A stretch of DNA of 64,000 nt from JANJWP01 sp964482035 (GTDB lineage: Bacteria; Patescibacteriota; Gracilibacteria; BD1-5; UBA2023). Below, one piece after another: positions 1 through 10,305 of the stretch. The notes beneath the pieces were generated by a model. That model was not told the origin of the DNA. It did no database searches and was given only the letters and a program-made list of their open reading frames with translations. The DNA is taken from contig CAYZVC010000002.1 of assembly GCA_964482035.1 (NCBI GenBank), positions 310,001 through 374,000 of the forward strand. Direction: 5' to 3'. How positions within the stretch are numbered: the stretch's first letter is position 1; each line of letters starts with the position of its first letter. Position numbers and translations under genes: made by a program.

Positions 1-509
1 ACGACTTTTCACTGGATCAGCAACCCGTCAGGCACAATCGGGCATTTTTTCGTGTCTCACTCGGTATTTAGGCGTTTTTGGAATTCGTATTGCGAAATGA
101 ATTTGTCCGCAGAAAACTTGAATCCCGGGGCTGCCTTTTTGGTGTGTTTCAATAGGAATCATAGCAAATGTCAGATATTGACCGAATGCCAGTAGCTGGA
201 ATGGCTTATTCATACGTTCTTTCAAATCGTTTCGTTTCATGTGATCTGTTCGATGCGCTTCCCGTTCCTGAGGATGTTCAATTGGTAAATTCAATGCTGG
301 CTCCTGCTTCTGAAGGATTCTCACGTCCTCTTTACTAGCTGCGATTCCTCAAGCCTTTTCAATCTCTTGGTAAAAGTGTTCTGGCTGGTCTCCGGGCTCA
401 GTATTTTCCTAAGATTGGAACTGCTTGAGACTTTCAGTTTTTGAAGCAGGGAAAGGATGTCCTTGTCCCTCTCCGTGATTAGGAGATTCTTATATGTTTT
501 TGTTTCCAT
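1..509 (-). CDS. Replication-relaxation family protein (3' end cut by the window)
   Basis: The visible 169 residues begin with a winged-helix segment (ITERDKDILSLLQKLKVSSS, then paired Lys/Arg-rich helices FTKRLKRLEESQLVKRT) and continue through a central part with SYWHSVNIG and IVPDGLLI, the pattern of replication-relaxation proteins of mobile elements. These proteins resemble plasmid replication initiators and accompany conjugation genes. Several TGA codons lie in frame and read naturally as Gly. The gene follows the transfer ATPase with a 12-base gap and is probably co-transcribed with it. Start ATG at 507-509. The protein continues beyond position 1, so the C-terminus is unknown. Confidence 0.7.
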
Positions 510-521
510 GTTCGTATTGGA

Positions 522-2807
522 TTAGTTGGATAAAATCTTCTGAACGTCGTTTTTTCAAAATCCCCTGATCAGAGCTAGGGAATTGGCTCAGTTTGAGAAT
601 TTGCATAGGCAGTACGACCATCATCTGCTGCAGTTTACGATGTCAGATTCCGTGATTTGGCCGAACGGTGTTCAGGCGTTCATATCCGGTCATATGATTT
701 TGAACTGATCGGCGCTGACTGAAAAGACTTGGAGGATTCAAATGTTCGGATAAATGGTCGCAAATGCTTTTTGCCCCACAGATTGCATCAGGAATTTGAA
801 GTCGTATCAGTATTTCCTCATTTGCGCCAAGGCGTTTCAGACCAGCTCTATCGTATAATCCGATTCCAGAACCGAAGCGGCTTCGTCGACTCGGACCGAA
901 GTTCTCGGAACTCAGTTTTCGGAAGAATGGTCTATTCAGGTTCAATAGTGGAACGAATAGGCAAGTATGAACGATGAGATGACGGATTTTTCATCTGCCG
1001 TCCATCACCCCAGATTGAAATAATGGACTTCGGTTTGGGGATTTTTGTTTCATGACATCAAATCAGGCAAATCCAAAGAATTTCATTGGGCCGGAATCCC
1101 TTTTCCAAAGGTTCTCGAAAGCCCTTTTTCGAATATCTCCACCTTGTTTATTGAAGATGACAGGGAAGCGCTGTTGCCCTTCGCAAGTGTGGCGATTCGA
1201 TTCAGTGCAGTGCTGTACCTATCCATAGCCGAAGCCAGTTCTTGATTTTTCGACATCCTGCACACCTTTATGTCCTGCAGCGCCCAATTCCCGATCTTGC
1301 CTCAGCTCATTGAGATTTCCTTAAGGAATTCCGAAACGTCGCCGAGGGTGTAGGTTTTTAGGTAAGGGGATCCGGCCCCAGCCTTCCATTGCCTCTGCCT
1401 TTCGTCATTGAAAAGGATGAAAGTGCCTATTACGAGCGAAAGTATGCTGGAGTTTTGCGCTCAGAACGAGGCGAAAGTATGAATTCACCTGATTCAATCG
1501 AGGCAGGCTTCGACCGACTTGTTCAGTCTCGAATGGAACCCGGAACCGCTGCCTAAATTCCTTACGTACAAAGGATTCATGCTCAGTTCAACGCAATTCG
1601 AATCTTGGGCATGCCCGTATTCGTAAATCGAAATGTTCGATTTTTTCCCGATGCCGTGCCCTACGACCGACTTCAAGTTGTCTCGCATGGATCAGTGGGG
1701 ATCGGCAATTATGAACCTGCTCCAAGGTTTGGATTTTGAATGGTTTTTCTCATCCTGTTCGCTCGTACGGAGAACGTCGCATCACAGTGCCAAGGAGGAT
1801 GTGTAACTTTTTCATGATCAGGTTCCTCACAATATGATCCCATGGCCGTTCTTCAGGTTTTCCATTTTGATTGAAGCCGGTTCTTTTTCATCGAGTTTCC
1901 AGCCCCTGAAGCCGAATCCGACGTACGGTTCGGTTCATTTCCCCGAATGGCCGAGTCACCAATTTTCGGCTTGGGATTGGGGAATCGGAACGTGCTTCGG
2001 ATATCTGGAGGAAACGATTGGGTTTTTTCTCTGGATCAACGAGACGAGTCATTGTCAGATGAACATGTCGGCCTGTCCTTTCTTCTTCCTGTTCGGGAAT
2101 TTCGGTTTTCCGAACTTCGATTTCTTCCATACGTACGAATTCCAATCGGAATCTCGGAGGGAAAGGTTCTTGTCCAAAATCGCGTCGAACCTATCCGGAG
2201 AATCGAAATCGTGCGCTATTCCGAAATCGAAAAGGAAGAATCACAGCCTTTCGTTGAAAGAGGACTCCAACGATTCGGCGTACTCGATCGATTTTCATAG
2301 GCATTTCCACGCGTACAGGAATTCTTTCGTTATGGAATCCAGCTTGTCCGGAATGACTTGCAAGCGTATCTCAAGGCTTTTCCCGACTGGCAGGAACTGC
2401 GCCGATTCGTTCAGGATGTTTTCTACCATTCATGAACTGCTGCCGAAGGTGTTCAATCACAATTCCCCCGGTTTCTTAATCTGGAAGCAGTGGTTATGCC
2501 TTAGGGCAACGGAATATTTTCGTTTCAAATCCGCCGGTTTCCAATCGGGTGATTTCTCGAATATCACGTCATTCTGGTAGAGTTTGGTGTAAAATCCGGA
2601 AAGGAACGCGAAGCCCACGTCAGAATCCGACCGTACGTGTTGGGAGAGCCTAAGGGTTCACCCTTCGTTTTTCAGTTTGAAATTCAATCAGAAAGACGCT
2701 TTCGTTTTACAGAGCCCGTCGAACTCGGTTTTAATGGAACTCATCAGGTATCATTCATCCTGTATGGTTCATGGAAAAACTTCGTAGACGGTGTTTTTTG
2801 TTTTCAT
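522..2807 (-). CDS. Conjugative DNA-transfer ATPase (HerA/VirB4/VirD4-like)
   Basis: A 761-residue protein readable only with TGA as Gly (about 35 such codons). Near residue 310 it has a Walker A loop, IILGGTGSGKS, in which three glycines are TGA codons. Downstream is a strand with IIADPHGSM, the DPHG signature of the DUF87/HerA and type IV secretion ATPase group, and the C-terminal part has the VRVDEAASVLES segment expected near Walker B and sensor regions. The N-terminal 250 residues have no clear motif. Such ATPases pump DNA or drive type IV secretion at the inner membrane. The replication-relaxation gene follows directly. Start ATG at 2805-2807; an internal ATG at 2742-2744 is possible. 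Which subfamily (VirB4 or VirD4) it belongs to cannot be settled by eye. Confidence 0.78.
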
Positions 2808-2830
2808 TTTTTCGTATGTTACAAGGGTAA

Positions 2831-2856
2831 AAATGGGGTGGGGAACCACCCCATTT
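2831..2856 (-). terminator. Hairpin terminator upstream of the transfer ATPase
   Basis: An 11-bp perfect stem with a 4-base loop. On the minus strand it is followed by a U-run (A-run at 2829-2833 on plus). It sits between the ABC permease end and the ATPase start, so it probably insulates the two units. Confidence 0.7.
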
Positions 2857-2873
2857 AGAATTGTATTAACAAA

Positions 2874-2907
2874 AAAATAAACGGCCCCGGGTGGGGTCGT
2901 TTATTTT
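2874..2907. terminator. Bidirectional terminator after the ABC permease
   Basis: A 15-bp stem (arms 2874-2888 and 2893-2907, one G-U pair) flanked by A and T runs on both sides. It lies 11 bases beyond the permease stop codon. Confidence 0.75.
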
Positions 2908-2917
2908 CGGATCCGGT

Positions 2918-3880
2918 TTAATCGGACACTTGCCTTCTTCTCATGTACGCATGCACTAGTAAGGATATTCATACCATCCATCCCAACCATTCGATCAGGA
3001 ATTTTTTCTTCCACATAGCTCCCAAATACTTCCAGAAATCGTTCGGCAGGGCCGTTATTGCCGCCGTTTTCTGAGGAAGGAAGAAGTGGTGTCACAGCTC
3101 CAGTTTGAATCTTTCCTCTTCGAGATTTTTTTCTTTCGGAAGATCATCCAGGATCGATTCTATGTTAGAAACCGATTCGTCGTACCCATCGATTTTCTCC
3201 TTGGGAATCCTCATTGTCCCAACCTCTTTGCTGAACGAATCAAAGGCTGAAACTGCCCAAGTCGTAGGGGAGTGCTCCACGTAGGATTCCTGCATGATTT
3301 GAATGAGTGCCCAAGCCATCAGTGCCAACCCTACGAAAGTTGAGGAAAACACCCTTTTCGTCGAAACCGACAAGAGAAGGAGGCACAAAAACAGGGGAAT
3401 CTGGAGAATGAAAGCCGAAACCCCAAGGATGAGGATTCATCGAACTGCGTTATCGGGATGGATTCATCCGACGTCCGCAGATCCTATTATCGGATAGGAG
3501 AAAGCCAAGGCGAACGCAACGGTGGAAACCAGTCAGAATGTGAGAATCAGAACGGCTTTGCCCCAAAAATAACCCGACCTGATGGGTTTCGAATACAGGA
3601 TTTTCCAATTGTTCCTGTCCGGGAAGGCTATGAAATCGGAAATTATCCCCATTCATAGGGGCATTCATGCCATCAGGAAGAACATGAACGGGGTTTTTCC
3701 GGAAAGCACGCTGGATTCCAGGCTTTCAAAAAACCTCCATGCCGAATCGTTTCCCGATGCCAGTAACGAGGTTACGTACGTGGCCGCGGCAATTCCCCCC
3801 AAAAGAAGCGCGTATGGAACGTAATTCCGCTTGTGCTTGATTAACTCCGCCTTGAGTAAGCTGAACATTTTTGAGGGCAT
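2918..3880 (-). CDS. ABC-2 type transporter permease
   Basis: This 320-residue protein starts LLKAELIKHKRNYVPYALLLGG and shows about six hydrophobic segments, ending in ISLLVHAYMRRRQVSD. The amphipathic start followed by a first TM helix is typical of ABC-2 permeases of lantibiotic-immunity or drug-export type. Its ATG overlaps the stop codon of the ATPase gene (TAATG), so the pair is translationally coupled and forms one exporter. TGA codons inside membrane segments read as Gly. Substrate unknown; self-immunity or export of a small peptide is a common role for such pairs on mobile elements (inference). Confidence 0.85.
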
Positions 3881-4608
3881 TATTTTATAACGTTGAGATA
3901 GGCTTCCTCCGCGCTATTTCCAAGCGAAAGGAATTCCCTTATTCAACCGTCGAAACGCATGGATCACTTTGCCAACACTCAGATATGGGTGCATATTTTC
4001 TCTATTTCGCCCAACTGGTGGGAGCTTACCATGATGGTGATGGAATAGGTTTGGGAAAGTTTGTGAACCAAGTCCCTGATTTCCCTGATTCATTCTATGT
4101 CCAAACCGTTCGTCGGTTCGTCGAGAATCAGCACTTCCGGATCATGGACTAGCGCTATGGCTATGCCCATCCGCTGTTTCATACCCATTGAGTACTTCGA
4201 AACGCTCCTGTTCCATGCTTTTCGGTCAATTCAGACCAATTCGAGAAGCGGTTCGGGATCGATTTTCTTACCGGCCGACAACAGGGCGTGAATTTGGATG
4301 TTCTCTATTCACGTATTGTCGGAATACAGGGAAGGGCTTTCGATAAGGGCCCCTATTTTTCAGAGGGAACCTATGTCCCATTTCTTTCAAAGTACTCTGA
4401 TTTCTCCCGAATCCGGCCTTATCAATCAGCAAAGCGTTTTCATTAGGGTCGTCTTTCATGCCCCGTTTGCCCCCAAGAGGCCGTATACCGATCATTTCGG
4501 TACCGAAAATCCGATATTCGTGAGGATTTGGGTTCAGGAGTATCCCTTTTTCAGTCAGGCTACTTCGATGGCATTGGTTGTTCTTGCCGATTTCTCTTTG
4601 GAATCCAT
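3880..4608 (-). CDS. ABC transporter ATP-binding protein
   Basis: A 242-residue ATPase with all landmarks: Walker A GANGAGKTT around residue 45 whose last Gly is TGA, signature KYSMGMKQR near residue 145, Walker B with VLILDEPTNGLD near 165, and switch His in MVSSHQL near 200. About 13 of roughly 28 glycines are TGA. It couples ATP hydrolysis to transport through the adjacent ABC-2 permease, with which it overlaps by a TAATG junction. This gene is one of the clearest single proofs that UGA encodes glycine here. Confidence 0.95.
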
Positions 4609-4657
4609 GTTGAATTGATACGGGTTGAGGCGGAATATTGACGAAACGTGTCTGCCG

Positions 4658-5179
4658 TTACATCGATTGTTTGATTATCTGGACGTTCTCCCTCAGATTC
4701 GCCAACTTTTTCCTAATTTCCGAGATTCTTAAAGGTCATACGAAAATCCCAAGGAAGCAGGAAAGGGCGAATTTGAGGTATTTCCGAACGATGAATCAAA
4801 TCAGCGTTTCGTTAGTATGCACAGTTACCGTATTCGGATCTTTGGAGGAATTGATATACGACCATCCGTAAGGCATGAAGAAGGCTGCCGGAAGAATGAC
4901 GATCGAATACATGATTATGACAAGGTAATCCTGGGTTGGATGCAATTTGTATCCCGTCATAAAAGGAACGAAGATTGCACATACAACCAGCAATCCTCCA
5001 AGGGTGTTCTTATCGATCAATTCTTTTTCTAAAACCGCGATTTCCTCTTGATTGATTTTCAATCCGCACGGTTTGCAAAGTGGTGCTTCGAAGACGTTCG
5101 TGCAATCAGGACAAAGTCATGATCAACACGATTTGCAGGTTGAGACCGCATCGGCCCCGATATGTTGAACGCATTTCAT
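4658..5179 (-). CDS. B-box zinc-finger membrane protein
   Basis: A 173-residue protein. The N-terminal 40 residues carry Cys/His pairs (KCVQH, TCKSCGSGLCPDC, APLCKPCG) matching the bacterial B-box type zinc finger; two Gly in it are TGA codons. Two to three hydrophobic helices follow (GGLLVVCAIFVPFMTG, YLVIIMYSIVILPAAFFM, YLKFALSCFLGIFVG), and the basic C-terminus is cytoplasmic. It is the first gene of the minus-strand unit with the ABC exporter, 49 bases upstream of the ATPase, and might regulate or anchor it. Function not known. Confidence 0.75.
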
Positions 5180-5225
5180 AAATCCAATGTGGTTAAAACG
5201 ACCGCTTAGTTTGAAAAGACAATAA

Positions 5226-5316
5226 AAAAGGAGGGCCGTATCCTGTTTCGCCAGAAACAAGCCCTACCCATCCATCGATGAACGTTGAGTGGAGGACCGG
5301 ATACGGCCCTCCTTTT
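5226..5316. repeat. 18-bp inverted repeat enclosing a 55-base loop
   Basis: Arms AAAAGGAGGGCCGTATCC (5226-5243) and its exact complement (5299-5316). The loop holds a smaller hairpin (TGTTTC GCCA GAAACA). The flanking A and T runs would also allow it to act as a terminator for either divergent unit. Confidence 0.7.
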
Positions 5317-5505
5317 AGGTCTCAACATTCGTTAAAAACGGGATGTTATCCCGAAAAGATGGATTGTTCTGCTGGTAAAAAGACTTGTTTCTGGCGAGGG
5401 GAAGTCTAATCCGTTTATTTTTTTGTCAATGTCCCCTCCTTTCCCCCTCTATTTCTTTATGCGGGGGAAAACGTGAAAGGGGAGGGGATTACCTCCCCGT
5501 TTCCA

Positions 5506-5593
5506 TACCGTTTCGAAAAAGGGGCATACCGTTTTGAAAAAATCGGATTCGGCTTCGTCTTGGGCTTATTCCAAGTTCAGTACCGTTTTGAAA
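5506..5593 (+). repeat. Three iteron-like direct repeats upstream of the replication gene
   Basis: Copies of TACCGTTTYGAAA at 5506-5518, 5527-5539 and 5581-5593, the last 30 bases before the start of the primase-type replication gene. They may be binding sites for that protein (inference). Confidence 0.5.
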
Positions 5594-5622
5594 CGTTTTT
5601 AAAATTTCGTTGGTACAATGAT

Positions 5623-7176
5623 ATGAACGAAGCACTTTATTTTTTTAATCTACGCGCAGTTATGCATGAAAAGAACCCATTTACCCATGAAGAAACCGCC
5701 AAGCTTTGGGTGGAATACTGGGCAAAGAAGTGATCCATGTTCCTCATGGGCCCGAATAAGACCGTAAGAAAGGAATCAATCACCTGAAAAGCCATTACGA
5801 AAACCACGTGAACGAACCTTTTTTTCACCATCAATGGCTTTCATTGAAAAAGGAGGCTGAATTCCGCCGTGAATTCGCTGAACTGCTTCTTTTTCGATGT
5901 CGATCTCAAATGAACCGGCATTTCCAAAGAAGAAGCCTTGATGAAGATGGAACCAATCGTTGATGCGTTTGAATTCATTACGGAAACGAGGAATTGATTC
6001 CATTGTTTCCAGTTCGTTTCTTACGGTTCCGATCAGAATTCCGTGAAACAGTATCTTGATGACCGATCGGAACATAGGAAGATGTTTTTCGCTTCAACTT
6101 GAATCCAACCGGATCCTGCTTGTAAGGACGTTTCTAGGATAGCCAGAATCCCCTGAAGTCGACACATGAAAGACGAATCCGAAAAGGATTTCAGGATCAG
6201 GCTTATTAAAGGACACGAACTCCTGAAGCCTTCCTATCGAGCGCTTAAAGAAATCAACGACGTTCCGATTTCGGACGTATTGGACAGACTTTGAATTTCT
6301 CACCAGGGAGTCAAACTGATGGAAAATTGAGCGATTACCGACTGATGGATGGCCAATCTGGAAGGAAATTACGTTAATGACTTCTCGGGCAAGGGGAGGC
6401 CCGTCTGATGACCTTATTCTTTCGTTCTCCACCGCTATTTACAGTCCATGGAAAACAGTTGAAATCCCCATAAGGACAAAGCGTTGGCCGGCATGAAGGT
6501 GTCTTCGTTCTTCGGTGAGCATTTCTGAATTTCAGTAGGAAAATCACATAAGAAGACTTTTGAAATTCCTTCAAGGATATTGGATGCAATAATAGAAGCT
6601 GGTTTCCCTTGAGCTGAAACGAAGCTGCTCCTAGGTCTGGTGAAACTTACCAAACAGGAGATGGGATTCCATATGGGAAAAAATCTCAAAATCCCACTTT
6701 CCACGCTTTTAGCGGCATCAGGTGTTACGCAAAATATTACTAGGTGAAGGGGGTATCTCGAATCGCTTGTCGGACTGATTGCCGCTTCTGAATCCTGAAT
6801 CAATTCAGTTTTCTCCATTCAAATGTCCGGAAATCAGGGGGATGCGATAATTGATTGTTCCATTCTATCGACTTGGAACTCGTTAACCCTATGACAGAAA
6901 TCGAAATTCTTTCTAAAGAAATACGTACCCATTGAAGTCTTTTCTTTGCCAGATTCTGGCATGTGAGCATGGGTTTGGATTTATGTCATGGCAAACCTTG
7001 TGCTAAAAAAGGAGGTAACACTTCTTAGGGTAGAGAAGACTTACCTATGCGAGAAGTATGGGGATGGAAATTCCCGAAGATTGAAGCATAGGTTGGAGAA
7101 AATTTTTCCTCAACTTAAAATAGCGCTGAGTTGAGCCAACGGAAAAAAGGAATTTGTCCTTAAAACCGTCTGTTAG
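5623..7176 (+). CDS. Plasmid-type replication protein with AEP primase-like domain
   Basis: A 517-residue protein open only with TGA as Gly (more than 20 such codons). Around residues 68-75 it has FFFDVDLKG, then FITETRNGFHCFQF, and near 170 SRIARIPGSRHMK. The acidic FDVD pair, the NGxH strand and the R(I)PGSRH motif match archaeo-eukaryotic primase / RepB-type replication proteins of plasmids and phages. The C-terminal half is probably a helical accessory or winged-helix part. It is expected to prime or initiate replication of the left element; iteron-like repeats lie just upstream. A TACAAT box at 5614-5619 is very close to the chosen ATG, so translation could be leaderless or begin at the second Met (codon 14). 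Confidence 0.75.
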
Positions 7177-7178
7177 GT

Positions 7179-7220
7179 AAACTTAAAAAAGACAGGGGTT
7201 CCCCTGTCTTTTTTAAGTTT
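7179..7220. terminator. Perfect bidirectional terminator
   Basis: A 20-bp perfect stem with a two-base loop (arms 7179-7198 and 7201-7220), A/T-rich at both ends. It separates the convergent replication gene and methylase gene and overlaps the methylase stop codon. Confidence 0.9.
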
Positions 7221-8307
7221 ACCTGCCAATACTTTTCAGGTGTTGCTTGATACTTTCACCGATTACTTCTCATAATTTTACGGGAACGGCATTGCCAATG
7301 TATTTCGCCATTTTCCCTGCCATATGCAACCTTGAGGGCTCTATGAATTCATATTCCTTGGGGAATGTTTGAATAATTGCCGCTTCTCGCACGGTAATTG
7401 CACGATTTTGTTCGGGATGTCAGTATCTGCCGTTCCCGATTCACAAACATTGGGTGGTCAGCGTCGGAGACGGTTGTTCCCATCTCATTCTAGCGTATAC
7501 GCCGTATTTATATGATTTCCCAGTATTTTTTTTGTGACATTCGGGCAAGAGATGTTCCGGCGCGCCGATCAGATTACCCCCGTTCTTAGGTATCCACTCA
7601 ATCCTTTGTTTGTTTAAATCGCTCATATTTTGCGATCGGTGGTAAGGATCCGAATGGTGGGCTTCTCAGATTCCAACATCAGGTAGGAATCATATTGCTT
7701 CCCTGACCGTTACGGGCTTCTCTTTGTGTGTTGGGGGAATTAGGTGTATCTCTCCGAGTTTGGAAGCTAGCAAAATCAGTCGCTTTCTATTTTGTGGAAC
7801 GCCGTAGTCCTTAGCATTAACAACTCAGAATTCGACGTGGTACCCGTTGCTCCTCAACGTTTCAAGAAAATGCCCAAAGGCAGGGTATTTTTTCTGGTTA
7901 ATAAGGTTTGCCACATTCTCCATCGCCACGATATCGGGCTTTCATTCTTCTACGAATTCGGCGAATTTATCCAAAGGGCTTCGCGCATTCGCTTTTTCGG
8001 AATTGTAAAAATAATCCCCCTTTTTCGTATTCATTCATGAAAAAGGTTGGCAAGGGGGACATCCTACCAGCACTTTGATTCACTCCTTGGTATCGTACAG
8101 GCCGAATAACTCACTGGTGCTGACATCCCTTATGTCCCTTGAAATGAAAACCGCCCCATTGTTATTTGCCTCGTATCAAAACTTACAATCCGCCATAAAA
8201 TCCACGCCTGCTTTGACGTCGAATCATTCTCTGACCAATCAGTGAGTCATTCCACCTATCCCGCAGAAGAGGTCTATGACCTGTATAGGGTTCTTTTTGG
8301 TAGGCAT
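7219..8307 (-). CDS. DNA (cytosine-5)-methyltransferase
   Basis: A 362-residue enzyme. Motif I is IDLFCGIGGM, motif IV VGCPPCQPFSGM with the catalytic Cys, motif VI MENV, motif VIII QNRKRLILLAS, and motif X GNAVPV; the target-recognition part ends with RMRWEQPSPTLTTQ. Several of these glycines, including the one after PCQPFS, are TGA codons. It transfers a methyl group from SAM to cytosine in a specific DNA site. No partner endonuclease of classical type II form is adjacent, but the DUF262/HEPN/HNH genes follow in divergent orientation, so it could be an orphan protecting methylase of the element or part of that defence island. Confidence 0.95.
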
Positions 8308-8447
8308 TGCAACTGGGTGACGAAAAACTCGGCATAATATATGCATAACCCGTTTATTTCAAAACCTTGACGGAATGACTTTTAAATTTACCTCTTTTTT
8401 GGTTATACTCGGCATTGAAGCATTTTCCGATTCTTAAATCGATCAAT

Positions 8448-9560
8448 ATGGCCATATCACCAGAACAGAAGGAAAAAGCGGAGAACCAAATTAATGCAAG
8501 CTCGAAGGTGTATGAATATTACACTGTTGAATGGGACTTGAGAAGCATTTACAATAGATATTCGGAGTGACTGGACGATTTCGATAATGAACTCTTCGTC
8601 CCTCCTTATCAGAGAAATGAGACTTGGACTAAAACTTTGAAGTCCAGATTCATCGAATCCCTGCTTTTAAACCTCCCGATACCGTATCTTTTTCTTAATG
8701 AGTCGTGAGAGTATTCAAAGAATAACGTCTATCAGCGTCTTGAAATTGTCGATTGATCTCAACGCATAAGGACAATTGTAGCGTTCATGAATGATGAATT
8801 TAGGCTCACTGAACTCAAATATCTTAACGAGCTCTCTGGTTTCAGGTTTTCTGATCTTCCGATAGTGCGCCAGAAGAAGTTTGACAGAATCCCGTTGCGA
8901 ATACTTGTATTTAAGTATCTGGACAAAGACCAGAAGAAGGAAATTTTCAATAGGATCAATACTACGAGTGATTTATTGAAACCGATGGAAGTTAGAAAGT
9001 GATCATACGCTGGAAGATTCTATGATTTGCTGGCCCATCTTGCCAGATTGCCCCAATTCGTCGAACTGTGTCCTCTCACCGATAAAAAATTAGACCGAGA
9101 AGAAGATGTCGAACTTGTCCTGCGTTATTTTGCGTATACCGAAAAATATTCGGAATATCACGAGAAGGTTCAGAAATTTCTAGATGACTATATCTCTGAA
9201 AGAACTAGTTATTTCGAAGACATCGCTGAATCGAACCCCGAGAGATATGAATTTGAAGTGCAGGACTACACCAAAAGATTCACTGACATGCTTAAGTTCG
9301 TAAAGAGGCATTTCCCTAATTGATTCAGGAAGAAGGGGAACGTTACGGCGGCATCAAGGGCATATTATGAAGCCGTTGCGGTATGAGTAGGGTTGGCATT
9401 AGCTGACGGGGGAGCTAACGGAACGTATAAGACCGAATGAATACAGGAATTTGTGACTTCTACCGGATTCCTTAAGATAGTCAGCAGTGATGCGGCGAAC
9501 TTCAAGGCGAAATTCTTAGAAAGAACGAGCGCTATCAGAGACTATCTCCTGACACCTTAA
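8448..9560 (+). CDS. DUF262 (ParB-like nuclease-fold) domain protein
   Basis: A 370-residue protein. Near residue 45 it has FVPPYQRNETW and at about 100 YQRLEIVDGSQRIRTI, the DGQQR-like active motif of DUF262 proteins (here the Gly is TGA). At about 170 comes IFNRINTTSDLLKPMEVR, the conserved NxTxxxLxxxE segment. DUF262 proteins are found in phage-defence loci such as GmrSD-like enzymes. It lies 13 bases upstream of the HEPN gene, clearly in one operon, and an HNH nuclease gene converges on them. At least seven TGA codons are in frame. A TTATACT box lies about 40 bases upstream of the start. Confidence 0.88.
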
Positions 9561-9573
9561 CCTGTCACTTTTT

Positions 9574-10287
9574 ATGGTTGATGTTGTCAATGAGTTTGAG
9601 AGCCGGTTGGACCAGATTCGCACGTGCATAGATATACTTGAGAGCATTGAGAACCAAGAATTTTCAAAAAGGACCGACGGATCGCCCTACGAATTTGATT
9701 CAGTGTTTGTAAATTCGGTCAAGTGAGGCCTGTTGATCATGGCATACAACCTTGCCGAATACGTAGTTGTTACGGTAGTGGATAGGATTTATTCTGATGG
9801 ATTCTCTTGAAATGACTTCCATGCTTTTCAGGATCATCTTCAGGCCCAATTCATACTTGATTTCAATAAGGCTATCGGAAAAAGAAACAACGTATCATCA
9901 ATATGCAATTTCATTACAAGATATTTGCAGGACATAAAATCAAACATCGTCACCTGCTGATACGATTTTAAAAAAGAGATTTTTGCTTTCAAAAGCATAT
10001 CTTGAAATGTTTCTGAAGAAGCCCTTAAGGAATTGAGTGAAATTTTTGGCTTTTCGTTACCTAAGAAGTCCAAAATCGCACAGCCTGATAAATTGGGGCA
10101 ACTTAGGGATTACAGGAATTCCTTGGCTCATTGAGAGCGGTCATTCAATGATGTGTGACAAACCATTTCCGCCAATTCCATTAGGCAGGATCTTGAGCTT
10201 TCCGCAGCGTATCTTCGAAAACTGATCGACGTTGTCGCTGATTTCATTAAAGACGAAGCGTATTTGAAAACGCCACCCGTAGTGTAA
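9574..10287 (+). CDS. HEPN nuclease-like protein (MAE_28990/MAE_18760 type)
   Basis: A 237-residue, largely helical protein. Near residue 195 it has LRDYRNSLAHGERSFNDVGQ, carrying the R-x4-6-H motif of HEPN ribonucleases in the RNxLAHGE form seen in the MAE_28990/MAE_18760-like HEPN family, which commonly sits next to DUF262 proteins. Likely an RNase effector of an abortive defence system (inferred from family and context). It is coupled to the DUF262 gene by a 13-base gap. Several TGA codons occur, including the Gly of HGE. Confidence 0.8.
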
Positions 10288-10305
10288 TATTCGCATCCTA
10301 CGGGT

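Larger units (their letters stand above)
5180..5622. other. Divergent intergenic region, possible replication origin of the left element
   Basis: No gene of more than 50 codons was seen here. It holds an 18-bp perfect inverted repeat (5226-5243 / 5299-5316), a second inverted repeat (5249-5261 / 5384-5396), G/C-rich hairpins around 5430-5500 and three direct repeats of TACCGTTTTGAAA type (5506-5518, 5527-5539, 5581-5593) just before the replication gene. This arrangement fits an iteron-type origin or autoregulatory region; that role is inferred. Confidence 0.5.

Noticed and set aside
2228..2246. A possible frameshift in the transfer ATPase at a T-run
   Set aside because: Recounting the run (four bases) gives one continuous frame; the frameshift was a misreading.
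1834..2580. A long plus-strand open frame opposite the transfer ATPase
   Set aside because: It is the antisense shadow of a gene with clear P-loop and DPHG motifs; its own translation is Phe/Ser-rich without domains.
5226..5400. CRISPR-like repeats
   Set aside because: Only inverted repeats and three short direct repeats at irregular spacing; no repeat-spacer array and no cas gene.
1..7176. The region as a graveyard of pseudogenes
   Set aside because: The apparent breaks are all TGA codons that read as Gly; with code 25 the frames are whole.
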